From the NCBI GenBank assembly GCA_038030265.1, contig CM075941.1, positions 3,658,001 to 3,722,000 of the forward strand: DNA of 64,000 nucleotides. Reading direction: 5' to 3'. Below, piece after piece: positions 54,914 to 64,000 of the stretch (positions within the stretch are counted from its first letter, which is position 1; each line of letters starts with the position of its first letter). The position numbers and the translations under genes are program-made. The stretch comes from Corythucha ciliata (Eukaryota; Arthropoda; Insecta; Hemiptera; Tingidae). The notes below the pieces were generated by a model. The model was not told the DNA's origin, made no database searches, and saw nothing but the letters and a program-made list of their open reading frames with translations.

Positions 54914-55857
54914 GTGACTTCGTGTAATCGCCTCCTAGCCATGCGTCCTCGAGAGCGGTTCAATACTGCGAAAAAGGTTCGATTGTGTGTAGCCTGTCTT
55001 TCCAGGGACCACAAATCATCCGAGTGCAAAGAGCCAAAAATGTGTCGCTCGTGCAATGGCCGCCACCACACCATGCTTCATTTCGTGGAAGCGTCGCAAT
55101 GCCGCACTGAGGTCACTCCGGAAGCCCACCCGAAGGAGACAACTGACGCTGGAGCTGTCCTTCAGGTCACCCGGATCTCGGTGGGGGGTCACCCCCCTCC
55201 CACACTTGTGCTTCTGTCAACGGCGCTAGTCTGCGTAAAGAACATAAATGGTCTTCCGGTGCTTGTTCGTGCCATCCTGGGCTCAGGTAGTCAATGTACC
55301 AACGTAACCACTGACCTCGTCAGAAAGTTGGGTTTGAGAACCACCCCTTCAAAAATTCCGATCCGAGGCATCACTAACGCCCTTTGTCATGTCAATTACG
55401 AGGTCGATGTTTCTTTGTCGCCAGCTGGAAGAGAACGACCGTCCTACGTCATGACCGCTCTTTGCGTCGATCAAATCACAGGGAATGTCCCTTCGACTTC
55501 TTTTGCGGCTCCCAACTGGGATCACATTTTAAACCTTGATTTGGCCGACCCAACGTTTTCAAACGCCCAATCCGTGGATATTCTCCTCGGAGCCGACATC
55601 TATTCAAGATTATTGAAATCGGGATTGCGTAAAGGAGCGGTTAATACTCCGATAGCTATTGAAACCACGCTCGGATGGGTTTTGATGGGGCCAGCTCAAC
55701 CCATAGTCGCTCATCGAAACTCGAAATCGTCTGTGAATTCCGCGTCAGAGGTCTCTACGCTATTTGTGACGTTAGACGAAATGGTGCACACGTTTTGGGA
55801 GATCGAAAAGGTCCCGGAAAATACGTTAATTTCTGCAGAGGACGAGTACTGTCCACC
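54914..55857 (+). pseudogene. BEL/Pao gag zinc knuckles and aspartic protease
   Basis: Knuckle region VRLCVACLSRDHKSSECKEP with CRSCNGRHHTMLH (residues ~17-55 of the frame). A retropepsin-like DUF1758 domain follows: VRAILGSGSQCTNVTTDLVR, where the catalytic DSG triad reads GSG, and IDILLGADIYSRLL-type sequence ending in ETTLGWVLMGP. The frame joins R1 sequence near 55857, so the RT is missing. The Asp to Gly change would abolish protease activity. Confidence 0.85.
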
Positions 55858-56560
55858 TCCTCACTACCGTAGCGGAGCCGCACCTCCCTCGACTCGAAGT
55901 ACGAGGCGATCACCCTAAAGATGTCGTTTGGGACACCAGCATCTCGCAGCGCCATCAAGACCCCGGGCCACGACACTGAGTCGAAGGCCCCCTGCACATC
56001 CAGCAGGACCGCCACCTTGTACTTCCCGTAGGGGGCATCGACGAGGGTCTGCACCGCGTCCAGTGCCGCGTCCGTCGAGCCCCCTCTTACCCCCCCAAAC
56101 TGGCGCGGATGGAGCGCCTCCTTGATGAAGGGCTCCAACCGGCCAAGGAGGAGCCGCTCCAGGACCTTGCTCTCGCAGGGCAGGAGGCTAATCGGCCTAT
56201 AGCTACCGGGAGACGCCGGGTCGCGGTCGGGTGACTTCAGAAGAAGTATCACCACAGCGACCCGCCATCTCACCGGGAAGTACCCCGCCACAAGACATCG
56301 ATTGTAGAGCCCCAAAAAGGACTCCACCGCCGAGTCCGGGAGATGCTTAAGCATCTCAGGGCACACCCCGGTGAACCCCGTTGCCCTGCCCGACGCCAAC
56401 CCACCAAGGGCGTCCCGAAGCTCCTCCTCCGTGAAGAGCTCACTGCCTGCCGTTTGTGGGACCACCGCCGCTTCCGCTCTTGATTCGCGATCCGCAGCAG
56501 AGTCCTCCCCGGGTTCGTCCCGCGGGAGATACGTCGGATGAAGTTCCTCAGCGTATCCTC
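55857..56560 (-). pseudogene. R1-type reverse transcriptase, N-terminal half
   Basis: ELFTEEELRDALGGLASGRA, GVCPEMLKHLPDSAVE, SYRPISLLPCESKVLERLLL, HPRQFGGVRGGSTDAALDAV, AVLLDVQGAFDSVSWPGVL (motif A). The frame ends near REVRLRYG at the junction with BEL. Confidence 0.87.
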
Positions 56561-57562
56561 CACAGTCCCCCCACCACGCGACGCTTCCAGAAACGGGAGG
56601 ACGCTCGGAAACCTGATCTTCCCCACGGCGACTCTGTAGGGAATGCCCCAAGGGTTCGCCGAGAGACCATCCTCAACGAACGTCCTCCACGCGGCCCGCC
56701 TGGACCGCCGAAGAGCCTTTTTTAGGTCCCCCCTCGCGAGCGCATAACGCCCGCCTGCAGCCTCGCGACCCGGGCCTCGAGTCCTTTGATAGGCCCGGCG
56801 CAGCCTACGAGCCCGCGAGGAAAGACCCGCAACCTCGGCATTCCACCACGGAACTATCCCGCCACGTGATTGGTGAACACGTGGGACTGTATCGTCAGCG
56901 GAGCCCATGACGATGGCCTCCATCGCCTCCACGGCCTCGTCCACGAGCTCCAATCCCGACGCCCCCGGAGGAGGGCCCGCGAGGTCGGCCTCGAAGAGGA
57001 GGCGATCCGCCTGGCACCTGTACGCGCCCCATCGGGCACGCCTGAAGTCAAACCGGCCCGATCCCGAACCTCCCACGCCACGGCCACTGACACCTGTGAC
57101 GATGCCAAATGACACGAGGCAGTGGTCGGCCGAGGTGTCCATGCCTAACTCCCACGAACACAACCGAGGGAGTGGTTGACCACCCAGAAGGGTTAAGTCA
57201 ATGTACGACTCCCCCGACGGCCCGCGGAAGGTGGGTCCGCACTCGGACCGGTTCGCGAGCACAAGTCCCCACCCAGACATGAGATCGCGCACCTGCGCGC
57301 CCCTCCGGCTTCCCCTCCTCGAGCCCCACGCGACGTCCCACGCATTAAAATCCCCCCCTATGACCACTGGGATGCCCCTCAGGCATTCCAGGGCGTTCTC
57401 CAGAGCAGCGAAAAACTCCGCCCCATCCACCAGGGAGGGGGGCCAGTAGCAGGATATTAGTCCAAGCTGCTGACCCCCCACCGTAACAATCACCGCTGCC
57501 ACCCAGCGGGTCGGCCGGGAGACGACCGCGCACACGGTAAGTCGCCCATCTAGGACGACCAC
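56530..57562 (-). pseudogene. R1-type endonuclease domain
   Basis: Minus order: GGQQLGLISCYWPPSLVD, IPVVIGGDFNAWDVAWGSRR (catalytic D, N), LVLANRSECGPTFRG, YIDLTLLGG, MDTSADHCLVSFGI (SDH-like). It continues into the R-rich linker to ~56530, where the frame changes. Confidence 0.85.
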
Positions 57563-57613
57563 CGAGGCTAACGGCCCGAGCCCCTCTCGAAACCCCCCCC
57601 CCCCCCGAAACGG

Positions 57614-57883
57614 TTGGCTAGTGAGTTTAGATGCACCACGTTTCCCTGTTTTTTGTTTGAAGTTATAGTAAGTCTGAGCGTTGGCTCGTCATTCTAGATA
57701 AGACCCCGAAATTGTCGTTACGTCGTACTTCGAAAAATAGTCAGTAGACCGCTGCCGCCCTCTCGGAGGAGAACCTAGACGTCGCGTGGAGAACTCTACT
57801 CAAGGCATACGACAACAAGAGACTTATTGCCACTAAATATTGGAGGTCAATCACTGGTCACCCCCCCCCCCGTGGGAAAGTTA
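57614..57883. repeat. BEL leader/gag start, copy 2 of a direct repeat
   Basis: Second copy of 54302-54566, right after the R1 C-run. The gag frame ends at a longer C-run, then unrelated sequence. Fits a partial duplication or merged haplotypes. Confidence 0.85.
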
Positions 57884-57885
57884 AC

Positions 57886-58240
57886 CAATGAATAGTCTAA
57901 CGTAACCACCCTTAATGCCCCTCATGGATAATTACCTCGAACAAAATCAAAGAATTCAGGCATGAATTGGTGAAGAGGGAAATTTTCATGACATTTCTGT
58001 CTAGAAATAAGTCACTGATCAAATCTTCGAAAATGTCATGACAGATATGTTTACTTGTTGCATCTTACGTGTTGTCATGGAAACGACGTGTTGAAATGCT
58101 CCAAAATTTAATGATTAAGAGAGGGGACAATTAAAATACTTCAAAGATGTGCGGAAGATTCCTTACTGAGGAACTCCATTGGCTTCAGAATGAGGATCAC
58201 AAAAAAAAAAAAATTATTTCTTTGAACCAAGGTGACTAAT
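57886..58240. other. No gene recognised
   Basis: Short sequence between the BEL copy and a palindromic MITE. Confidence 0.4.
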
Positions 58241-58241
58241 A

Positions 58242-58379
58242 GCGTTTTCTATTTGCATAAAATTCCGCTCTGAAGCCGAGCATTTCCACCCGTCTTCCCT
58301 GAATTATATCATATGGTATCGGAGAAGACGGGTGGAAATGCTCGGCTCCAGAGCGGAATTTTAAGTAAATAGAAAACGC
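58242..58379. mobile_element. Palindromic MITE (foldback), ~55 bp arms
   Basis: GCGTTTTCTATTTGCATAAA... through ACCCGTCTTC is mirrored by GAAGACGGGTGG... through GAAAACGC with few mismatches and a ~25 bp loop. The arms contain GAGCATTTCCACCCG and its inverse. Confidence 0.8.
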
Positions 58380-58469
58380 CATAAATTTTCTATAGGTGCC
58401 GCAGATCACAGTCCTTCACCAACGTCACGAGCAGTCCCAACCGCCATTTCGCTGGACCCAGTACATTAT

Positions 58470-58969
58470 NNNNNNNNNNNNNNNNNNNNNNNNNNNNNNN
58501 NNNNNNNNNNNNNNNNNNNNNNNNNNNNNNNNNNNNNNNNNNNNNNNNNNNNNNNNNNNNNNNNNNNNNNNNNNNNNNNNNNNNNNNNNNNNNNNNNNNN
58601 NNNNNNNNNNNNNNNNNNNNNNNNNNNNNNNNNNNNNNNNNNNNNNNNNNNNNNNNNNNNNNNNNNNNNNNNNNNNNNNNNNNNNNNNNNNNNNNNNNNN
58701 NNNNNNNNNNNNNNNNNNNNNNNNNNNNNNNNNNNNNNNNNNNNNNNNNNNNNNNNNNNNNNNNNNNNNNNNNNNNNNNNNNNNNNNNNNNNNNNNNNNN
58801 NNNNNNNNNNNNNNNNNNNNNNNNNNNNNNNNNNNNNNNNNNNNNNNNNNNNNNNNNNNNNNNNNNNNNNNNNNNNNNNNNNNNNNNNNNNNNNNNNNNN
58901 NNNNNNNNNNNNNNNNNNNNNNNNNNNNNNNNNNNNNNNNNNNNNNNNNNNNNNNNNNNNNNNNNNNNN
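58470..58969. other. Assembly gap, 500 N
   Basis: Exactly 500 unknown bases; the length is probably a placeholder. Reading frames across it are meaningless. Confidence 0.99.
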
Positions 58970-60480
58970 CTTTGGTTGATGGTGTGATGGGCGGCGAGTT
59001 GCAGCGTTCTTGTGTGTTCGCCCGTTCGGTGTATTTGTACAAAGACTGGAGCACTCTAAAAACAGAAAAAAAATTAACGGCCAGAGGCGTTTCACAACCA
59101 GATCTATTACTATTACAATAATTAAATTAAATGTAAATAGTAAGTGCTTAAGCCAACACTAACCTACGAAACCAACCCAATTCCTGACCATAAGGACTGT
59201 ACCTATAATTAAGTCTATCCTATGCAGTAAGCGTTATACTGACACACACACATACGTCCTCCTAAGATGGTTGCCTAAGAGCCTTTAGTCCTGATTCGTT
59301 CGGATTTCTACCCCTGCAAGGGCTTACGACTGAACTTCGTCACTCCGTGTATAGAGCGGTATCGGAAGGCGGGGGAAAAGTTCCTTCCCGACGAAAAAAT
59401 TATGCCACGAATCTATTAAAAATACGCGCTTCCGCCTGGACTGGCGGGGAAAGTGACACTCTCGTTTTCCTATTATTTTCTTCTCCTTATCCACCATTAT
59501 GTGCTTGGCTAGCCTTTTCGCGGCCTTTATACGTTTTACGATAGTTATCGTTTTGTCGGACCTATTCCAATCTTCATGGAGGGGCTCTTAGACGACCATG
59601 ATGGATCTCCTTTTGTAATTTATGGTAAAAATGTTTAGCCTAGTACAAAAGGAATCTGACGCTCTTTCATACAGCTAGTGCATTAACCTAGTGAATTACT
59701 TAATGAAGAAGCTACACGAGGCACATTTAAATTTCTTAGAACCTACTCAGTGGAAATAAACACGACTATCTTTCCTTTTCTCTATTTTCCTTTTTTCTAA
59801 TTTCCTTTTTCTCTTCCCGAGGTCGCCGTCATTGACGGGTTCGAGGGACTCGCATTTTTTCCCCTCTCTCTTTCTCTCTCTCTCTCTCTTTTATTTCCCT
59901 CTTCATCAGCTGTGAGCTGGTACACAATAGAACATTAAATGGGACTCCTCCATGTCACTCATTCTCTTTTCTTTTCCTCAAAACATTATTTAATTTTTAA
60001 TTTTTTTTTTCTTATGCCTCGTCAGGCCGCGACGGCCTGGTATTCATGAAAATTGTATCCGTCTTGCTATACGCGAACCCTAGACTCCCCGGGGTTGTCA
60101 CAAACTTTACCTATGTCTTATTTTACTACTTTTATACGACCAAATCTTTTAAACTCATTTATTTACATACTAAATTCCTGTCCTAACTTAACTTACATCA
60201 TGTCTATACTTGGAAGTTTTTACGTTAATCCCTTAATCTAAGGTTTTGGGGGTCCAATTCGAGTTGATTTTGGTTTTGCAATTTTTTTTTTTTTCTTACT
60301 ACTGCAGGGCAGGGCTTCCAGCTGGGTTGCTCATAAACAGGAGGGAGTAGAAATGCTAACAGGGGGATGACAGGAGGGGGAGGGGGCAGAAATACGATAG
60401 CTGCCTGCTGTTTTTTTTTTTTTTTTTTCCTTTCCTTCTTAATAAGTATTTATTTTTTCTCAGGGACAACGGGGTATTGA
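58970..60480. other. No gene recognised; TC and T tracts
   Basis: (TC)n near 59867-59890, poly(T) near 60000, 60285 and 60412. No domains seen. Confidence 0.45.
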
Positions 60481-61640
60481 AATTATTCTGAATTCATAGT
60501 TTTAGTTGAATCTGCTTCCTGAACTTCCTTTCGTACCTGATCTATTCCTGTAGGAACTGATGAATTTGCGATTTGCAATTTTTCCGTGCTCTCCGATCGT
60601 GGGAACGCTACTGTTAGTTTATCCGCGTCAGTAAATTTGAGACGAGTATTGGATAAAAATTTATTATTGCGATGACGATTAGTGAGGAGATAAAGCGCTA
60701 ATCTTCGATAGCAGTTATAACTGCTACTGCTATTTCCCAATAATGAAACGATGCGAATGAAACGATTTCCGTTTAATAGCAGTAGTAGTAGCAACAACAC
60801 TGCTACAATTTTTTACAACGGATATTACTTTTAATAGGCTGCATACTTTATGACAATGATCTGCGTCATTTTATAAAATAAAAATTACTCAATTACAGAT
60901 TTTTAGGATGAGAACAATCTAATGGACCTCAGAGGCCATAAAATGCACGTGGTAAGTAATAGAAACATGATTAACAAATTTGGATTCATCACTTCCTGTG
61001 TTTTGGATAGGGAGCGCGTAAAGACAAGACCTCATACAAAAGGCATTGGTAAAGAACAGTAGCAATAGCAATAACGTTCTAGGTTCTACCTCCGCAACGC
61101 TGTGAAATAACTTGAATAGCTCTTCAGTGGAATAGCAGTAGCAGTTATAACGTCCTCTCCACCGTAAAATAATGTCCCATCGCCCTCAATAAGTTATTTC
61201 CCCACCAGTCCACCTCACTGCTATCCCTCCCATCATCTCCACTGAGTAGAACACATTCAGCGCAACTCTTGTGTGGTTGGAGAGACCCTTTTTTTTATCA
61301 GTTTCGGGGGAATTTAACAGTGAGAGGGGACATAGCAGTTAAGTAGCAATAGCGTTTTAACAGAATTTCTAATAGCAGTTATAACTGCTACATGAAAATA
61401 ACTGCTACGAAATAGCAGTTAAGCTATTTTTGGCTCATCACTAATGACGATAGCGATACCTATAATTGGGTTTATAACAAAAAAAATAATTTTCGTTTCA
61501 TTGTTGAGTATTTTAAAACTTATTTCCGCCGGTGCGTTCTACATTTATCTGCTAACAAACAGGCAGGACCTGAGTTTATGTCCAGTTTTCTTACAAGCAA
61601 AACATACAATTTTATTGGAGAAATTTTGAAATTGAGATTT
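60480..61640. repeat. Region with recurrent AGCAGTTATAACTGCT palindromes
   Basis: The 16 bp perfect palindrome occurs near 60707 and 61373, with half-sites (AGCAGTTATAACG, AACTGCTACGAAATAGCAGTT) at ~61138 and ~61400. Other AGCAATAGC phrases surround them. No gene recognised. Confidence 0.55.
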
Positions 61641-61672
61641 TATGGTGTCTTTTATTTCGTTCCCCCTTCCCC

Positions 61673-62638
61673 TTAGTTTAAATTAGGACAGTTTCGTTTG
61701 AAGCGCCCGGGCTTTCTGCACCAGAGACAGATAACCCGCCCGTCGGCGGTTCTTTGGGGGCTGGACTTCGGCTCCTGTTTGATTGGCCGGCGATAGTGGT
61801 CTTCGGGTTCATTAGTGCGGCCGTTTGAGAATGGAGCCGGGGCAAACCCTATACTCTCGAAATTGTAAGAATTTGACCCACCTGGATTATTGAGGCCGAA
61901 GGAAGCAAGTTGACTCCGGAGTTGCTCCACTTCCCTTCGAGGCTCACCCACGGCGTTGGCTCCGTCGTCCCTCTGCCGATCAAGGAGGAAAAAGGCGGCC
62001 TCCGCTTGCTGTAGGTTTGCTCTCAGTGCGGCGAGCGATTCGTTCTTCAGCATTGCCACTCGCTCCAGGAATCTCGGCTGCAGGCCCCTCAGGATGAGAC
62101 GAATAGTTTCACCCTCGGAAACCCCGTCCCCGGCCCGGTGACAGAGGGCAAGAACTTCGTTGAAAAAAGCACTGGCGGGCTCGTTGGGCCCTTGGCGCCG
62201 GGCCATGAGCTTATAGTACCATTCTTCACTCAGGGTTCCGGCCGTGAAAGCTTGTTTTAAACCTTCTGCTGCCCCCTCGTACGAAGTCCACTCGGTTTCA
62301 GTTCGGTCAAACCAATCCGACGCGAGGCCCTCCAAGTAGCACGGGAGTTGGATGAGTTTCACGTCCGCGGTCCATCCATTTGCTCTCGCGGCTCGGTCGA
62401 AAGCCCTGATGAACTTTTGTGGGTCCTGTTCAGGCGTTCCCCGGAAAACTGGTGGTTTCACGGCCGCCGCCATATCTGCCGTTTTTGGTTTCCGAATCGA
62501 TTCCTCGTCACTCGACAAATCCAAACTTGACACACTTCCTTCGCCGTTGGACCCTGCCCCGCTCCGCGTCTTCACCATTGACCGAAAACCGCGACCCGAG
62601 TCCACCATCACTTTCTTGTCCCCTTTTTTTTCCCCCAC
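61673..62638 (-). CDS. Ty3/gypsy-type gag
   Basis: 321 codons, uninterrupted. Capsid-like region ~60-230: PPVFRGTPEQDPQKFIRAFD, YLEGLASDWFDR and a FFNEVLALCHRAG segment. An acidic/proline linker follows, then one C-terminal knuckle CLWCRKPGRFKRNC in which the usual His of CCHC is Arg. No pol follows downstream, so the element is truncated or gag-only. A primer site and LTR end lie upstream. Confidence 0.82.
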   Translation of the reverse strand: MGEKKGDKKVMVDSGRGFRSMVKTRSGAGSNGEGSVSSLDLSSDEESIRKPKTADMAAAVKPPVFRGTPEQDPQKFIRAFDRAARANGWTADVKLIQLPCYLEGLASDWFDRTETEWTSYEGAAEGLKQAFTAGTLSEEWYYKLMARRQGPNEPASAFFNEVLALCHRAGDGVSEGETIRLILRGLQPRFLERVAMLKNESLAALRANLQQAEAAFFLLDRQRDDGANAVGEPRREVEQLRSQLASFGLNNPGGSNSYNFESIGFAPAPFSNGRTNEPEDHYRRPIKQEPKSSPQRTADGRVICLWCRKPGRFKRNCPNLN

Positions 62639-62671
62639 TTTCCCATTCCCATCCTCACGGACTTTGCCTTA

Positions 62672-62691
62672 CCCGGCGCCTCCACCAGTTG
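62672..62691 (-). other. LTR end and tRNA primer-binding site of the gypsy element
   Basis: On the minus strand ...GCGTAACA is followed by ACTGGTGGAGGCGCCGGG. TGGTGGAGGxGCCGGG is nearly complementary to the 3' end of tRNA-Ala (one mismatch by my reading). The 5' LTR would extend right of 62690, with an AATAAAAGG signal near 62772; its start is not defined. Confidence 0.5.
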
Positions 62692-62965
62692 TTACGCCCC
62701 CACCGGCGTAGCCAGGACGGGAATAGGGGATCGGTAAAGAATTACTGTTGTCCCAAGACGAACACAGATCCTTTTATTACTTTAAATACACCGAACGACA
62801 TAACACTTCGCAAAACCACCAAAAACAGTCCTCCCTCCTTCTTGTCTTTTCACTTTTATTTCCGCCGCTTCCCTCGCCCACCCCCCGGGTCGTCCTCCCT
62901 GCTCATGGCTAATTCCTTTTTATTCTCATCCTTTTCGTCGGGGGCGGTCTGGCTCGCCGCCTTGA

Positions 62966-63208
62966 GTTGTTGAAGGTAGGGGGGGGGGTGTCTCCTTTCC
63001 TTACAATATTACTCCAAAATAAGTTGAAGAGAGTCTCTCTCTGTATATCCGAGAACGAACCGCAATATCGTTTTTTTGATCCTGAACAAACTTTGGACGT
63101 ACAAGGAGGTCCCATAGTTCGAGCTTCTCTTTTCTCCCCTCGTTTGGGTTTACCATCACGTTCCCGTTGCCATCCTATGTACTCTTTTCCAAGTAGCTCC
63201 TGCCACAT
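62966..63208 (-). CDS. Cys-rich exon of an arthropod repeat-type protein, partial
   Basis: Reads MWQELLGKEYIGWQRERDGK and then GPPCTSKVCSGSKKRYCGSF, SDIQRETLFNLFW. The GPPC.S..C...K...C..F...R..LF..FW pattern recurs in arthropod transposon-related proteins of unknown role. A donor-like GTAAGG follows FWSNI near 63002, so coding probably stops there. No further exon found. Confidence 0.45.
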
Positions 63209-63237
63209 CGTCAGTTCTCACTTCACCAATAAAACGA

Positions 63238-63450
63238 ATGTCGGATACAGAGTTGCCATCGACAACGAAGAGGATGCGCCTTCAAAGCTTGACCGAAGAA
63301 GAAAGTGACCAGATCACGACGTCGTCATCAGTGTATACTGTGACTTCAGCGTCTCAGGATGACTCAAATAGCAACGAGCTGTATGAGGCTTACGTCGGTA
63401 TGGAGATGTTGAAGGAAGCTCTAGCCTCCGCATCACAACTTTTTATTTAG
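63238..63450 (+). CDS. Possible N-terminal exon of the transposase at 63516
   Basis: 70 codons, Ser/Thr/Glu-rich (TEEESDQITTSSSVYTVTSA), ending in a short helix-like stretch ELYEAYVGMEMLKEALA. It starts 30 bp from the divergent Cys-rich exon. No domain recognised. Confidence 0.3.
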   Translation: MSDTELPSTTKRMRLQSLTEEESDQITTSSSVYTVTSASQDDSNSNELYEAYVGMEMLKEALASASQLFI

Positions 63451-63515
63451 AGAATCGGCCGAAGCTGTACTTGGGTATACCACCCCAATGTATGTTCATA
63501 ATAACTTTTCTGCAG

Positions 63516-64000
63516 GAAAGTACTTCTTGCAGGACACGAGACATCATGCTCGTGCTTAAAAAAATTAAGTGTAATTTACCATTCTGGATGCTGGGAGACG
63601 ATTTTGGTATCTCAGAAAGTAGTGCATCCCGTCTATTTGGGGCAACCTGCCCAAAAATTGCTGCATATTTATCTCAATTAGTTTATTGGCCTGATTCAAG
63701 AAACGTTAGGATACAGCTCCCTATTCCTTTCAGGAAGAAGTACAGAAATGTTGTTTCCATTATCGATTGCCTAGAAATTCAAATAGAAAGACCTAGTAAT
63801 GCTTTGCACCAAGCAATGACTTGGTCTAATTACTATCAATGTAATACTGTTAAATATTTAATTTCATGCTCCCCTAGTGGATTTATAAACTTTGTATCGG
63901 ACGGTTTCGGTGGAAGAGTATCGGATTCGGAACTGACGGTAGAAAGCCTTCCCCACTGGAAAGACATTCTAGCTGATCGTGGATTCAAAAATCTAGATTT
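63516..64000 (+). CDS. ISL2EU/IS4EU-type DDE transposase, runs off right edge
   Basis: Opens after an acceptor (TTTTCTGCAG) and stays open to the end of the window. Motifs: FWMLGDDFGISESSASRLF (HTH-like), LVYWPDSRNVRIQLP, VVSIIDCLEIQIERPS (first catalytic Asp region), TWSNYYQCNTVKYLI, FVSDGFGGRVSDSELT (second Asp region) and ILADRGF. This is the DDE_Tnp_4 layout found with THAP/ISL2EU elements. No stop or frameshift in 161 codons, so it may be intact. Confidence 0.82.

Larger units (their letters stand above)
55857..57600 (-). mobile_element. R1-type non-LTR retrotransposon, 3' part missing
   Basis: GC-rich minus-strand element. An endonuclease and the first half of a reverse transcriptase are present; it stops before the catalytic YADD region. 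Loss of the 3' end is unusual for target-primed insertion, so a rearrangement or assembly join is likely. A C-run (57592-57606) marks the other boundary. Confidence 0.8.

Noticed and set aside
54302..57883. The direct repeat read as a pair of LTRs
   Set aside because: The second half of each copy encodes BEL gag, there are no TG...CA ends, and an R1 lies between.
58396..59121. Frames of 209-241 codons across the N gap
   Set aside because: Most of each frame is unknown sequence.
62352..62973. Plus-strand frames opposite the gypsy gag and LTR
   Set aside because: Antisense to an intact gag with clear motifs; proline-rich translation is a by-product of GC-rich sequence.

Overview
This is nuclear DNA from an animal, most likely an arthropod. 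Every gene piece lies in spliced exons or in transposon relics, and there is no operon structure. R1-type and Jockey-type non-LTR elements, BEL/Pao and gypsy LTR elements, Tc1-like, MULE, hAT, Harbinger-like and ISL2EU-type DNA elements all occur. I cannot name the species. A run of exactly 500 N (58470-58969) shows this is a scaffold join, and many long G or C homopolymers make some junctions suspect.

The only recognisable host gene is mitochondrial Hsp60 on the minus strand. Ten exons at 6392-7827 and 36458-37676 join in correct phase and read without a stop. The N-terminal exon(s) and the C-terminal end were not found. A 28.6 kb intron (7828-36457) is packed with nested transposons. The GroEL-type exon at 37506-37676 recurs at 38368-38538 (intact) and 39749-39918 (1 bp deleted) inside a satellite-like segmental duplication.

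Layout. 1-2612: right part of a long-inverted-repeat element coding for a PIN/FEN-like, CXC-cysteine protein. 3316-5537: a MITE, a MULE deletion derivative with a perfect 9 bp target duplication, and another MITE. 6392-7827: Hsp60 3' exons. 9.5-14.5 kb: a Tc1-like transposase split by a 2.9 kb CACTG-ended element made largely of ACCG/CGGT repeats. 14757-20047: a hAT transposon with a perfect 8 bp duplication, carrying a second copy of the long-inverted-repeat PIN element. 20.7-27.5 kb: degenerate ~30 bp repeat arrays. 28.9-35.3 kb: gypsy relics interrupted by SINEs, an R1-like fragment and a Jockey-like element. 36.4-41.2 kb: Hsp60 5' exons and satellite. 43.7-52.9 kb: a BEL element whose integrase is split by a 5.9 kb Harbinger-like element, which itself contains a 3.0 kb hAT-type element filled with 30 bp arrays and a tRNA-SINE. 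54.3-57.9 kb: a second BEL with an R1 element. 61.6-64 kb: a gypsy gag, a divergent Cys-rich exon and an ISL2EU-type transposase running off the right edge.

The most promising novelty is the pair of related long-inverted-repeat elements (1-2612 and 15430-17592). They share terminal sequence, subterminal layout and a PIN-like coding core, and neither shows a conventional DDE transposase in this window.
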